This document shows, piece after piece, positions 1 to 7,429 of a stretch of DNA of 64,000 bases (the first letter of the stretch is position 1; each line of letters starts with the position of its first letter). The translations under genes were made by a program, and so were the position numbers. Under the pieces are notes generated by a model. The model was not told the DNA's origin. It did not search any database and was given only the letters and a program-made list of their open reading frames with translations. Origin of the DNA: PALSA-129 sp050014595 (GTDB taxonomy: Bacteria; Acidobacteriota; Terriglobia; Bryobacterales; Bryobacteraceae); the NCBI GenBank assembly GCA_050014595.1, contig JBEKDA010000005.1, forward strand, positions 62,001-126,000, read 5' to 3'.

Positions 1-2
1 CC

Positions 3-392
3 CACACCTGGGCTCTCTTCCTGCGCTACCAGGCCCAGGCCGAGCGCCTATACCGCCGCGCCATCCAGGAATTCGAACGCCTCCGCGCCCTGCGCTCTGA
101 CTTTGAAGAAGAGGAATTACCAGAAATACCAAACGAACCCAATTCCCCATCTCAACCCCAAGCAAACCAACCAGATCCCGTCCCTGTGGGGCAGGCGCCC
201 TTGCCTTCGCGCGACCCCCTGGTCGCGCTGCCGGGCGGCGCCACCAGCCCCGCCCCCCAAACGAACCCAATTCCGCCCACCGGACGCTTCGACCCCGCCG
301 CCTTCCTGACAATAATGAACCGGCCAATCATGGAGTCCGACGGCCTTCCGTACCCTCCGCCCCAGAGCACCGGCCCCGGGGAGAAAAGGTGA
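3..392 (+). CDS. C-terminal part of an unrecognised protein (5' end outside window)
   Basis: An open frame enters the window in frame 3 and ends at TGA 390-392. It begins with a Tyr/Arg/Glu-rich helical stretch (RYQAQAERLYRRAIQEFERL) and continues as a Pro/Asn/Gln-rich tail in which the phrase NEPNS/TNPIPP recurs. From memory this resembles the C-termini of short Planctomycetes/Acidobacteria proteins of unknown role whose N-termini carry an ANRxNAxxSTGP-like motif, but the N-terminus is not visible here. The tail contains intergenic-type repeat sequence (palindrome at 209-228), so the C-terminus may have been extended by repeat insertion. Function unknown. Confidence 0.5.
   Translation, partial: HTWALFLRYQAQAERLYRRAIQEFERLRALRSDFEEEELPEIPNEPNSPSQPQANQPDPVPVGQAPLPSRDPLVALPGGATSPAPQTNPIPPTGRFDPAAFLTIMNRPIMESDGLPYPPPQSTGPGEKR
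209..228. repeat. 20-bp palindromic dispersed repeat, copy 1
   Basis: GCGCGACC followed by CCCTGGTCGCGC forms a near-perfect hairpin. Its exact reverse complement occurs at 58458-58477, 58 kb away. Just upstream (185-205) lies another repeat-like string beginning GTGGGGCAGGCGCC that resembles the family at 44206 and 59641. Confidence 0.7.
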
Positions 393-422
393 CGGCCGCC
401 CGCCCTGATATCCTGTCTCTAT

Positions 423-1727
423 ATGGATGAAGTGAAGGTCGGAATCGTGGGGCTGGGCAACGTCGGCATGGGAACCCTCACGATTCTGGCCGAGAACCAG
501 GAACAGATCGCACTCAAACTGGGGTTCCGGTTGCGAGTGACGGCGGTGTGCAGCCGGTCGGTGGCATCCAAGAAACTGCCGGAAGCGCTCGGCCCGGTGT
601 TTCAGACCACGGAGTGGCGCGAGGTGGTGCAGCATCCGGATGTGCAGATCGTCGCCGAACTGGTGGGCGGAACGGCGGTGGCGGCGGAGATTCTGGACGC
701 GGCCATTGAACATCGCAAGTCGGTGGTGACCGCCAATAAGGAATTGATGGCGGCGTGCGGGCCGGAGATCTGGGACCGCGCCATCCGCGCCGGCATCAAC
801 CTGGCGATGGAAGCCAGCGTGTGCGGCGGCATCCCGATTCATGCGGTGCTGCGCGAAGGGATTTCGGGCGACCGGGTGATGGCGCTCTACGGGATCCTGA
901 ACGGCACGTGCAATTACATCCTGACGGAGATGGAGAAGCGCGACGTTCCCCTGGAGGTCGTGCTGAAAGAGGCGCAGCGGCTGGGGTATGCGGAGGCCGA
1001 CCCCAGCGCGGACGTAGACGGCTACGATGCGCGGTCGAAGCTCGTGCTGCTGGCGGCGCTGGCGTTTGGCGAAAAGATTACACCCTCCGATATCTTCATG
1101 CAAGGCATCCGGCGGATCACCGAAGTGGACTTCCGCTATGCGCGGCAGTTGAAGCACTGCATCCGGCTGATTTGCGGCGCGCGGCGGATTTCGCAAGGCA
1201 TCATTCTCTCGGTGCGGCCGGCGCTGATTCCTGCGTCGACCATTCTGGCGGGGGTGCAGGGGCCGTACAACGCGGTATGGGTGAAAGGCGAGTACGGCGA
1301 AGACACCTTTTATTACGGTTGGGGCGCGGGGGCGCTGCCGACGGGCGTAGCGGTGGTGAGCGATTTGATGCGCGTGGCGCGCGAGATCCGCAGCGGCAGC
1401 CCGGAGCGCGTGTCGCCATTCGCGCACGAGCGCCTGGGCGGCAACAAGCCGGTGCCGGTCACCCTGCAAAAACGGGCCTACTTTCTGCGATTCCGGGTGG
1501 ACGACCGTCCCGGCATCATCGCGAAACTGGCGGGGATTCTGGCGGGCAAGAAGATCGGCCTGGAAGCGGTGTTGCAGGAACCCTGCGATACCAAGCACGA
1601 CCTGCCGTTTGTGATCACGACCGAGGAGACCTCGGAGCAGTCCATCCGGGACGCCGTCGAGGAAATGTCCGGGCTGGACTTCTTGAACGAGGCGCCTTTG
1701 GCGCTGCCCATGGAGACGGCATTATGA
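423..1727 (+). CDS. hom: homoserine dehydrogenase
   Basis: This NAD(P)-dependent enzyme reduces aspartate semialdehyde to homoserine, the branch point to threonine and methionine. The 434-residue length matches the monofunctional, ACT-domain form (B. subtilis Hom is about 433). The N-terminal Rossmann motif VGLGNVGMG is at residues 9-17, followed by the catalytic/dimerisation domain with GILNGTCNYILTEM near 158-171. A C-terminal ACT domain (YFLRFRVDDRPGIIAKLAGIL, about 355-375) suggests threonine feedback. The stop overlaps the ATG of the next gene (ATGA), so the two are probably co-translated, although no functional link is obvious. Confidence 0.95.
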   Translation: MDEVKVGIVGLGNVGMGTLTILAENQEQIALKLGFRLRVTAVCSRSVASKKLPEALGPVFQTTEWREVVQHPDVQIVAELVGGTAVAAEILDAAIEHRKSVVTANKELMAACGPEIWDRAIRAGINLAMEASVCGGIPIHAVLREGISGDRVMALYGILNGTCNYILTEMEKRDVPLEVVLKEAQRLGYAEADPSADVDGYDARSKLVLLAALAFGEKITPSDIFMQGIRRITEVDFRYARQLKHCIRLICGARRISQGIILSVRPALIPASTILAGVQGPYNAVWVKGEYGEDTFYYGWGAGALPTGVAVVSDLMRVAREIRSGSPERVSPFAHERLGGNKPVPVTLQKRAYFLRFRVDDRPGIIAKLAGILAGKKIGLEAVLQEPCDTKHDLPFVITTEETSEQSIRDAVEEMSGLDFLNEAPLALPMETAL

Positions 1728-2401
1728 AAAGGATGCAAAAGATAGCAATTGCGGCGATGGCGTTGGCGGGCACACTCGCGGCGCAGGTGGCGCAGCAGGC
1801 CAACTCCGGCTACCAGACCGAGGCGGAGCGGAAATCGGTGGCGAAAACGTTGGCGGATCCGGGCCGCGAGCAGGCCCAGAAGCCGGGCCAACTGGTGGTG
1901 GCCATGGGCTTGCAGCCGGGGATGACGGTGGCGGATGTCGGGACCGGCGTGGGATACATGCTGCCGTATCTCAGCAAGCGCGTGGGACCGGCCGGGCACG
2001 TCATCGCGGAGGACATCTTCGACGATTTCCTGTCCGCGGCCAAACAGACGGCCGAGAATCAGAACCTGGCGAATGTGACCTTCCTTAAAGGCTCCGAGAC
2101 CGACCCGAACCTGCCCGAAGGGCAGGTGGACATGGAGCTGGTGCTGGATGCCTACCACCACTTCGATTATCCGGAGAAGATGTTGGCGGCGCTGCACAAG
2201 GCGCTGCGCCCGGAGGGCAAGCTGGTGATCGTGGAATACTACAAGCGGGAATCGGCGATGCCCAACGGGCGGGCGCTGACCCACATCCGTCTGGACATGC
2301 CGGACCTGATCAAGGAAGTGGAAGCCAACCACTTCCACCTCATCATGGAAAAAGAGCAGGTCAGGAATGTGCAGTATATGCTGGTGCTGGAGAAAGATTA
2401 G
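1724..2401 (+). CDS. secreted class I SAM-dependent methyltransferase
   Basis: The 225-residue protein starts with a signal peptide (MKRMQKIAIAAMALAGTLAAQ). The SAM-binding motif I is VADVGTGVGYMLPYL at about 67-81. Acidic loop and motif II/III features follow (VDMELVLDAYHHF, ALRPEGKLVIVEYY). This layout is typical of predicted periplasmic methyltransferases in Acidobacteria and Proteobacteria; the substrate is unknown. The start overlaps the hom stop by 4 nt. It is odd that a SAM enzyme is predicted to be exported, since SAM is cytoplasmic; the signal could instead be a membrane anchor. Confidence 0.85.
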   Translation: MKRMQKIAIAAMALAGTLAAQVAQQANSGYQTEAERKSVAKTLADPGREQAQKPGQLVVAMGLQPGMTVADVGTGVGYMLPYLSKRVGPAGHVIAEDIFDDFLSAAKQTAENQNLANVTFLKGSETDPNLPEGQVDMELVLDAYHHFDYPEKMLAALHKALRPEGKLVIVEYYKRESAMPNGRALTHIRLDMPDLIKEVEANHFHLIMEKEQVRNVQYMLVLEKD

Positions 2402-2415
2402 ACGAGGATTTGACC

Positions 2416-3168
2416 ATGAACCGGACTTTGCGATATACACGATGGGCGGTGCTGCCGCTGGCGCTGCTGATGCCGCTCGGCGCGCAGAACAAGAAGAATG
2501 CCAAGGACGAGGGCATCACGCGCGAGCAGGCGGACCAGATTTTGAACGAGCTGCGGCAGATCCGGCAGTTGCTGGAAAAGCAGGGGGAGAAGGAGGCGCC
2601 CGCGGCGCCGGCGCGCGCCAAACTCAACCTGGAAGGCTTCCAGATGCTGGGATCCAGGGACGCGCCGATCACGCTGGTGGAGTTCACGGACTACCAGTGC
2701 CCGTTTTGCCAGCGGTTCCACACGACGGTCTACGGCGATCTGAAGAGAAATTTTATCGACACGGGAAAAGTGCGCTTCTACAGCCGGGACCTGCCGCTGG
2801 ATGCGATCCACCCGGACGCGTTTCGCGCGGCCCAGGCGGCGCGGTGCGCGGCGGACCAGGGACAGTACTGGAAGATGCGCGACACCATGGGAGCGAACCC
2901 CAACAAGCTGGACCTGGAAAGCCTGCTGGCGGACGCGGCGGAATTGAAGATGAACGTGGATGCGTTCCGCGCGTGCGTGCAGAGCCAGAAATATAAAGAA
3001 GCCGTCCAGACAGACGTCCTGGAAGCCATGAAGATTGGGGCGGAGGCCACGCCGACGTTCGTGGTGGGCAAGAGCACGCCGCAGGGCGTGGACGGCGAAC
3101 TGCTGGTCGGCGCGCAGCCCTACACGGAATTCTTGAAGGCCTTCAATAAACTGGAATCCGCAAAATAA
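2416..3168 (+). CDS. DsbA-family thioredoxin-fold protein, exported
   Basis: A predicted periplasmic thiol oxidoreductase of about 250 residues. It has a signal peptide (WAVLPLALLMPLGAQ), a Lys/Glu-rich helix (REQADQILNELRQIRQLLEK), then the thioredoxin fold with active site CPFC in FTDYQCPFCQRF and the cis-proline loop EATPTFVVG. The central region matches the DsbA/BdbD-like domain (thioredoxin_4). ATG 2416 is preferred over an in-frame TTG at 2410 because GAGG (2405-2408) sits 7 nt ahead of it. It follows the methyltransferase by 14 nt and probably shares its transcript. Exact partners are unknown. Confidence 0.88.
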   Translation: MNRTLRYTRWAVLPLALLMPLGAQNKKNAKDEGITREQADQILNELRQIRQLLEKQGEKEAPAAPARAKLNLEGFQMLGSRDAPITLVEFTDYQCPFCQRFHTTVYGDLKRNFIDTGKVRFYSRDLPLDAIHPDAFRAAQAARCAADQGQYWKMRDTMGANPNKLDLESLLADAAELKMNVDAFRACVQSQKYKEAVQTDVLEAMKIGAEATPTFVVGKSTPQGVDGELLVGAQPYTEFLKAFNKLESAK

Positions 3169-3317
3169 GGCTGCGCCCTTGATATCCCTTCTGGATATGG
3201 GACTCAAAAGACAGGAGTCAGAATGCTTCGGCCCCGGTGGGACAGACCGTCGGGTTTCGTGGTCTGCCGTGCCTGGCTGAAAACGGGCGCCTCGACATAA
3301 AAGCGGAAGCCCCGGCG

Positions 3318-3827
3318 TCAGCGCGCGGCGAGGTCTTCGAGGAAAATGCGGCGGGCGCTGGTGTAATCCTCAGGCAGCATGGGGCCGAGTTTGGCGGACT
3401 GATCGGCCTCCGTGCGCTCCTCCGCGAACGTGGTGTTGAGGGACTGGAAGGCCAGCGCACAGGCTTCCACAATCGCGGGGGAATAAGCGTCCGCGGCATC
3501 CACCAGGCGGTTGGCTGATCCCAGAATGGTTTCGGCGGTGCGAATGCGCTGGGGCGCTTCGGCGATGATGGCCGGGCGGCGAGAGAGTTCGACGTGTGGT
3601 CCGAAGACGGAAATCAGCGTGGACCAGCGATCGATCACGATGAGCGCGCCGTAGCGATGGGTGTCGAAAGTCATCTCGTAAGCGAAGGCGGAGCCTTTGG
3701 ATTGGCCTTCGAGGCGGCGCAAGGCAATGCCAGCGGCGTTCAATTCACCGAAAAGGGAATCCACGAAGGCGGCTGTGCATCCGAAAAATTGGGCTTCGGT
3801 GAGGCTGGGAAAACGGGAGATGCGCAA
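3318..3827 (-). CDS. hypothetical protein (169 residues)
   Basis: A soluble protein with no signal peptide or membrane segment and no family I recognise. It shows a mixed alpha/beta pattern with a hydrophobic strand GALIVIDRWSTLISVFG in the middle and a Glu/Ala-rich helical C-terminus. It lies 8 nt downstream of another small gene in the same direction (3836-4132), so they are probably co-transcribed. Coding is supported by GC-rich third positions and by the absence of a better frame on the opposite strand. Confidence 0.65.
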   Translation of the reverse strand: MRISRFPSLTEAQFFGCTAAFVDSLFGELNAAGIALRRLEGQSKGSAFAYEMTFDTHRYGALIVIDRWSTLISVFGPHVELSRRPAIIAEAPQRIRTAETILGSANRLVDAADAYSPAIVEACALAFQSLNTTFAEERTEADQSAKLGPMLPEDYTSARRIFLEDLAAR

Positions 3828-3835
3828 GGCAAGCC

Positions 3836-4132
3836 TCAGGCCATGTGGTCGCCGAGGGCGCGTTCGATTTCGGGGGGAGCGACGGGCTCGCCGTTGTTGA
3901 GGCGCTCGAGTAGGGAGGCGATGATTTCCTTGGCTTCCTCTTTGCGGAAATTCTTGATGAAGCCGTCGAACAAGTGCTCGCCGGCGAGGGCGTGATTGAT
4001 TTCGGTTTCCTTGTTGTGGTCCTGGAGTTCGGTGAAGTAGACGACGCGGTAGCGGCCGGTGTACTCGGTTTCCTTGTAGATTTCGAACATCACTTTATCG
4101 GACTCAAACAGCATAAGCTTCGAGGTTATCAT
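3836..4132 (-). CDS. hypothetical protein (98 residues)
   Basis: A small acidic soluble protein: beta-type start (VMFEIYKETEYTGRYRVVYF) followed by helical, charged sequence. ATG 4132 gives 98 residues; an internal ATG at 4114 (MLFESDKV) is an equally plausible start. It precedes the 169-residue gene with an 8-nt gap and lies head-to-head with the two tRNA genes. Function unknown. Confidence 0.65.
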   Translation of the reverse strand: MITSKLMLFESDKVMFEIYKETEYTGRYRVVYFTELQDHNKETEINHALAGEHLFDGFIKNFRKEEAKEIIASLLERLNNGEPVAPPEIERALGDHMA

Positions 4133-4195
4133 AGGCGGCGCGAGAGCCGGGAATGGTGCCAGAGGGGCGGCGCTGGTAGAATGGAGGAGGAACGG

Positions 4196-4270
4196 GCGGG
4201 AGTAACTCAGTGGTAGAGTCTCAGCCTTCCAAGCTGTTGGTCGCGGGTTCGATCCCCGTCTCCCGCTCCA
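4196..4270 (+). tRNA. tRNA-Gly (anticodon TCC)
   Basis: The cloverleaf is complete: acceptor stem GCGGGAG pairs with CTCCCGC, the D-arm is AACTCAGTGGTAGAGT, the anticodon loop CTTCCAA gives TCC, and the T-arm is GCGGGTTCGATCCCCGT. CCA is encoded. Length is 75 nt. Confidence 0.97.
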
Positions 4271-4277
4271 TTCACTA

Positions 4278-4353
4278 GCCGGCGTAGCTCAGTTGGTAGA
4301 GCATCTGATTTGTAATCAGAGGGTCGGGGGTTCAAATCCCTCCGCCGGCTCCA
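4278..4353 (+). tRNA. tRNA-Thr (anticodon TGT)
   Basis: Acceptor stem GCCGGCG pairs with CGCCGGC. The D-arm is AGCTCAGTTGGTAGAGC, the anticodon stem-loop is TCTGATTTGTAATCAGA with anticodon TGT, and the T-arm is GGGGGTTCAAATCCCTC. CCA is encoded. It starts 7 nt after the tRNA-Gly, so both are likely processed from one transcript. Confidence 0.97.
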
Positions 4354-4467
4354 TAATTTCAACAAATAACGGTCAATTCAGGGTCGCGCTCCCCCTGTCT
4401 TGTAGCAACCGTGGTACCCGCCTGGGCAGTAGTGCTTTGACCGTGATGTCTTGCTTATAGCGGCCTT

Positions 4468-4487
4468 CGGCTCCCTGACGGTCGCGG
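4468..4487. repeat. dispersed 20-nt intergenic motif, copy 1
   Basis: CGGCTCCCTGACGGTCGCGG lies between the tRNA-Thr and the 3' end of the lactate operon. A near-identical string (CCGCTCCCTTACGGTCGCGG) is at 24485-24504. Both are in non-coding or weakly coding sequence. Confidence 0.5.
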
Positions 4488-4494
4488 TCTCGGT

Positions 4495-6636
4495 TCAAAA
4501 GAGATCGGCCAGGAGTTCGGCGGTGTGGCGGACCTGCACGGGAGTGCCTTGGGCGAGCCGCGCTTTGTCGATGCCGCCGCGGATCTGCATGGCGCAGCCG
4601 GGACAATCCATGGCGGCGATGGCGGCGCCGGTTTTCCGGATGTTGGTGAGCTTGCGTTGCAGAATGGGCGCGGAGATTTCGGGAAGCTTCAGAGAATAGG
4701 AACCGCCCATGCCGCAGCACATGTCGGATTCGAACATTTCCGTCAATTCGTAGCCGGCTTGCTGGAGCAGGTCGCGCGGGGCTTGGGATACCTTGAGGCT
4801 CTTCTTCAGGTGACAGGAATCGTGATAGGTGATTTTCGCGAGATGCCGGCCCTCCGGAATGGTGAGGCGGCCTTCGTCGGCGAGCTTCTTGACGAGGCTT
4901 GAGAAATCCACGACCTTGGCGGCGAGCGCGGCGGCGCGGGGCAGGCTGGCGGCCATGCCGAGGCTTTCGAAAGTCTTGGCGAAATCGTGCTTCAAAGCGA
5001 CGGTGCAGGTGGGGCAGGCGGAAACCACGTAGCGGACATCGTCCTGGAGCAGGGCGTCGATGTTGGCGGCGGCATTGCCGGCGGCCACTTCATAGGCTCC
5101 GCTGAAACGGGCGGGCGCGCCGCAACAGGTTTGCTCCTCCGGAAAAACGACCTGAATGCCGGCTTGGTTCAGCACCTTGACCACGGCTTCACCGGTTTCG
5201 GGATAGGCGAAATCGATCAGGCAGCCGGCGTAAAATGCGGCCCGCTCTTTGCATTCGGGCTGCTGCATCTTGCGGAAACGGTCGCGGAAGGGCTCGCCGG
5301 CAACGGCGGGAAGGCTGCGGAACTCGCACAGGTCCGAGAGGAACATGGGCAGGTGGCGAATGAAGCCATCCTTGGCAAAGGGCTTCTGCACGGTGGAGGC
5401 GGCGCGCAGCAGGGAGTGGAACAGCCGGCGGTTGTTGACGATGGAGAAGGCGGCTTTCTCTTTGAGCGAGGAACCCTGCTGCTGGACGAGACGGCGGCGG
5501 AGTTCGAGGATCATGTCCGGGATGGGCACCTTGCCGGGGCAGACATCCACGCAGTTGCCGCACTGGATGCACAGGCCCTGGATATCTTCGGACGTTTTCA
5601 GCTCGTCAAACCAGGCGGTGAGGATGGTTCCGATGCCGCCGGTATAGATCTTGCCGAACACGTGGCCGCCCACCAGGCGAAAGACCGGGCAGACGTTGAG
5701 ACAGGAAGCGCAGCGGATACATTGCAAGGCTTCCTTGAACATGGGATCGGCCGACATGTCGCTGCGGTGGTTGTCCATGAGGACGATGTGGAGGTCCTTC
5801 AGACTGCCATCGGGATTGGGCGACGGGCCGGTGATGATGGAGACGTAGCTGGTGAGCAACTGGGCGGTGGCGCTGCGGGGCAGGGCCGTGAGGATGGGAA
5901 GAATGTCGGTGAAGGAGGCGACCAGCTTTTCGACGCCGACGATGGCGACGTGGGTTTTGGGCAGCGTGGTGACCAGGCGGGCGTTGCCTTCGTTGGTGAT
6001 GATGACGATGCTGCCGGTTTCGGCCACGGCGATATTGGCGCCGGAGACGCCCATTTCGGCGTCGAGGAACTTGGCGCGCAGTTCCTTGCGCGCGAGCTTG
6101 ACGAGGGCCGGAATATCGGCGGCGAGACGCTGGCTGACTTCTTTGCTGAAGACTTCGGCCACCTGCTCCTTGGTCATGTGGATGGCGGGCATGACCATGT
6201 GGGAGGGCCGTTCGCCGGCGAGTTGGACGATCCATTCGCCGAGGTCGGTTTCGCTGACCGCGATGCCGGCGGCTTCCAGATGCCGGTTGAGGTGGATCTC
6301 CTCGGAGGCCATGGACTTGGATTTGACGACGCTGCGGACGCCGTTGGCCTTGGCCAGGTCGAGGATGTACTGGTTCACGGCGGCCGGGTCCGCAGTGCGA
6401 AAGACTATTGCGCCGCGGGCCTGGGCATTTCTGGTGAAGATCCCGGCAAGCTCGTCGAAATGCGAGGCGGCGTAGGACTTCAGTTCCGCGATGCGGCCGC
6501 GGACTGCTTCGAAATCGATGCCTTCGTAGGCCTTGGCGCGGCTGATGCGGTAGGCTTCGGAAAACCGGCCGAGGGCGCCGGTGAGGTTGGCGTTATTGAC
6601 CGCCGAGTGAATGGATTCCTTGAAGGCGGCGCTCAT
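4495..6636 (-). CDS. fused LutB-LutA L-lactate oxidation iron-sulfur protein
   Basis: Subunit of the LutABC (LldEFG) L-lactate dehydrogenase complex, which oxidises lactate to pyruvate. In B. subtilis LutA and LutB are separate; here 713 residues carry both. The first part is the LUD domain (GVSGANIAVAETGSIVI), followed by two 4Fe-4S motifs (CIRCASCLNVCP and CIQCGNCVDVCPGK). The second part has two cysteine-rich CCG domains (FYAGCLIDF...EQTCCGAPARF and YHDSCHLKK...DMCCGMGGSY, then DCPGC). ATG 6636 overlaps the lutC TGA by one base. From memory, similar fused proteins of about 715 residues occur in Desulfovibrio lactate clusters. Confidence 0.92.
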   Translation of the reverse strand: MSAAFKESIHSAVNNANLTGALGRFSEAYRISRAKAYEGIDFEAVRGRIAELKSYAASHFDELAGIFTRNAQARGAIVFRTADPAAVNQYILDLAKANGVRSVVKSKSMASEEIHLNRHLEAAGIAVSETDLGEWIVQLAGERPSHMVMPAIHMTKEQVAEVFSKEVSQRLAADIPALVKLARKELRAKFLDAEMGVSGANIAVAETGSIVIITNEGNARLVTTLPKTHVAIVGVEKLVASFTDILPILTALPRSATAQLLTSYVSIITGPSPNPDGSLKDLHIVLMDNHRSDMSADPMFKEALQCIRCASCLNVCPVFRLVGGHVFGKIYTGGIGTILTAWFDELKTSEDIQGLCIQCGNCVDVCPGKVPIPDMILELRRRLVQQQGSSLKEKAAFSIVNNRRLFHSLLRAASTVQKPFAKDGFIRHLPMFLSDLCEFRSLPAVAGEPFRDRFRKMQQPECKERAAFYAGCLIDFAYPETGEAVVKVLNQAGIQVVFPEEQTCCGAPARFSGAYEVAAGNAAANIDALLQDDVRYVVSACPTCTVALKHDFAKTFESLGMAASLPRAAALAAKVVDFSSLVKKLADEGRLTIPEGRHLAKITYHDSCHLKKSLKVSQAPRDLLQQAGYELTEMFESDMCCGMGGSYSLKLPEISAPILQRKLTNIRKTGAAIAAMDCPGCAMQIRGGIDKARLAQGTPVQVRHTAELLADLF

Positions 6637-7193
6637 CAGTTTCTCCCCAATTCGTCCACAAAGACGATGACCAGCCGGGACGGGCCGTGGACACCGATGG
6701 TGAGGACGCGTTCGATATCGGCGGTGCGGCTGGGGCCGGTGATCATGGAGATGTAGCCGCTCTGGCTGGGGTGGATGCGGGCGAGCACCGACGGCATGTC
6801 GGCCAAGATGGCACTGGTGGGAACGACCGCGATGTGGATAACGGGAAGCGATGAGACCAGGCGCCGCTCGACAGCCACGGCGTCGGTAACCAGCGTGCCG
6901 GTGTCGGCGATGGCCCACTCGATCTGGCTGATGCCGATTCTGGACGATTCGGCGGCGTCGCGGGTGACGTTGAACGTGAGGCCGGGGGTTTGTTCGGCGA
7001 GGCGGCGGCAATCGACGCCCTCGAGAAGCGATCCGCGGGCCCAGACGGCGCGCGCCTCGCGGGCATCGGCCACGTTCTCGTCCCGCAGGAAACCAAGGAT
7101 GAAGTTGCGGGCCTGGTCGCTGGTTGCGAAGCGGTGGACTTCCGCGCTCACCGCTTCGGCGCGAGCTTTGAAAGTGTCAAAGAGCGGAGACAC
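6636..7193 (-). CDS. lutC: LutC/LldG-type lactate utilisation protein
   Basis: A LUD-domain protein of 185 residues, the third component of the LutABC lactate oxidation system; it has no Fe-S cysteines. The family core is clear: EWAIADTGTLVTDA, the hydrophobic strand VIHIAVVPTSAIL, and the glycine-rich SGYISMITGPSRTADIERVLTIGVHGP. It is shorter than B. subtilis LutC (about 240 residues), mainly at the N-terminus. Its stop is shared with the start of the LutB-LutA fusion (TGATG), indicating translational coupling. Confidence 0.9.
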   Translation of the reverse strand: MSPLFDTFKARAEAVSAEVHRFATSDQARNFILGFLRDENVADAREARAVWARGSLLEGVDCRRLAEQTPGLTFNVTRDAAESSRIGISQIEWAIADTGTLVTDAVAVERRLVSSLPVIHIAVVPTSAILADMPSVLARIHPSQSGYISMITGPSRTADIERVLTIGVHGPSRLVIVFVDELGRN

Positions 7194-7196
7194 CGG

Positions 7197-7385
7197 TCAC
7201 CTCCCCACCGCGTCGGCGCTGGCGGAGCCGGCAGCCTGGCGTGCGGCGATCGAAGCGGAGGTCTCGGAATGCGCCAGCTTGCAGGAGCCACCGCTGCCAC
7301 AACCGGCGTCGGGCTGCGACATCTCTTTGACGATAACACCGGGGATGGAGCGCCGGATTCCGCGCGGCTCGCGCGAGACGTTCAT
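7197..7385 (-). CDS. possible small cysteine-containing protein in the lactate operon
   Basis: A 62-codon frame begins at ATG 7385 in the gap between the permease (ends 7430) and lutC (starts 7193), and ends 3 nt before lutC. It contains DAGCGSGGSCKL, a CxxxxxC pattern in a Gly-rich loop, then an Ala/Ser-rich tail. There is no convincing ribosome binding site, and an internal ATG (MSQPDAGCG) could be the start instead. It fits snugly between neighbours, which favours coding, but composition alone cannot prove it. Confidence 0.4.
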   Translation of the reverse strand: MNVSREPRGIRRSIPGVIVKEMSQPDAGCGSGGSCKLAHSETSASIAARQAAGSASADAVGR

Positions 7386-7429
7386 GGATTTCGTCAAACG
7401 GCAGGGGTCGTGGCAGGTGCGGGCCCTGC

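Noticed and set aside
117..1598. 493-codon minus-strand frame over homoserine dehydrogenase
   Set aside because: Arg/His-rich antisense shadow; the plus-strand gene has clear Rossmann and ACT motifs.
4987..6756. 589-codon plus-strand frame across the lactate genes
   Set aside because: Antisense shadow of the LutB-LutA fusion, no recognisable motif.
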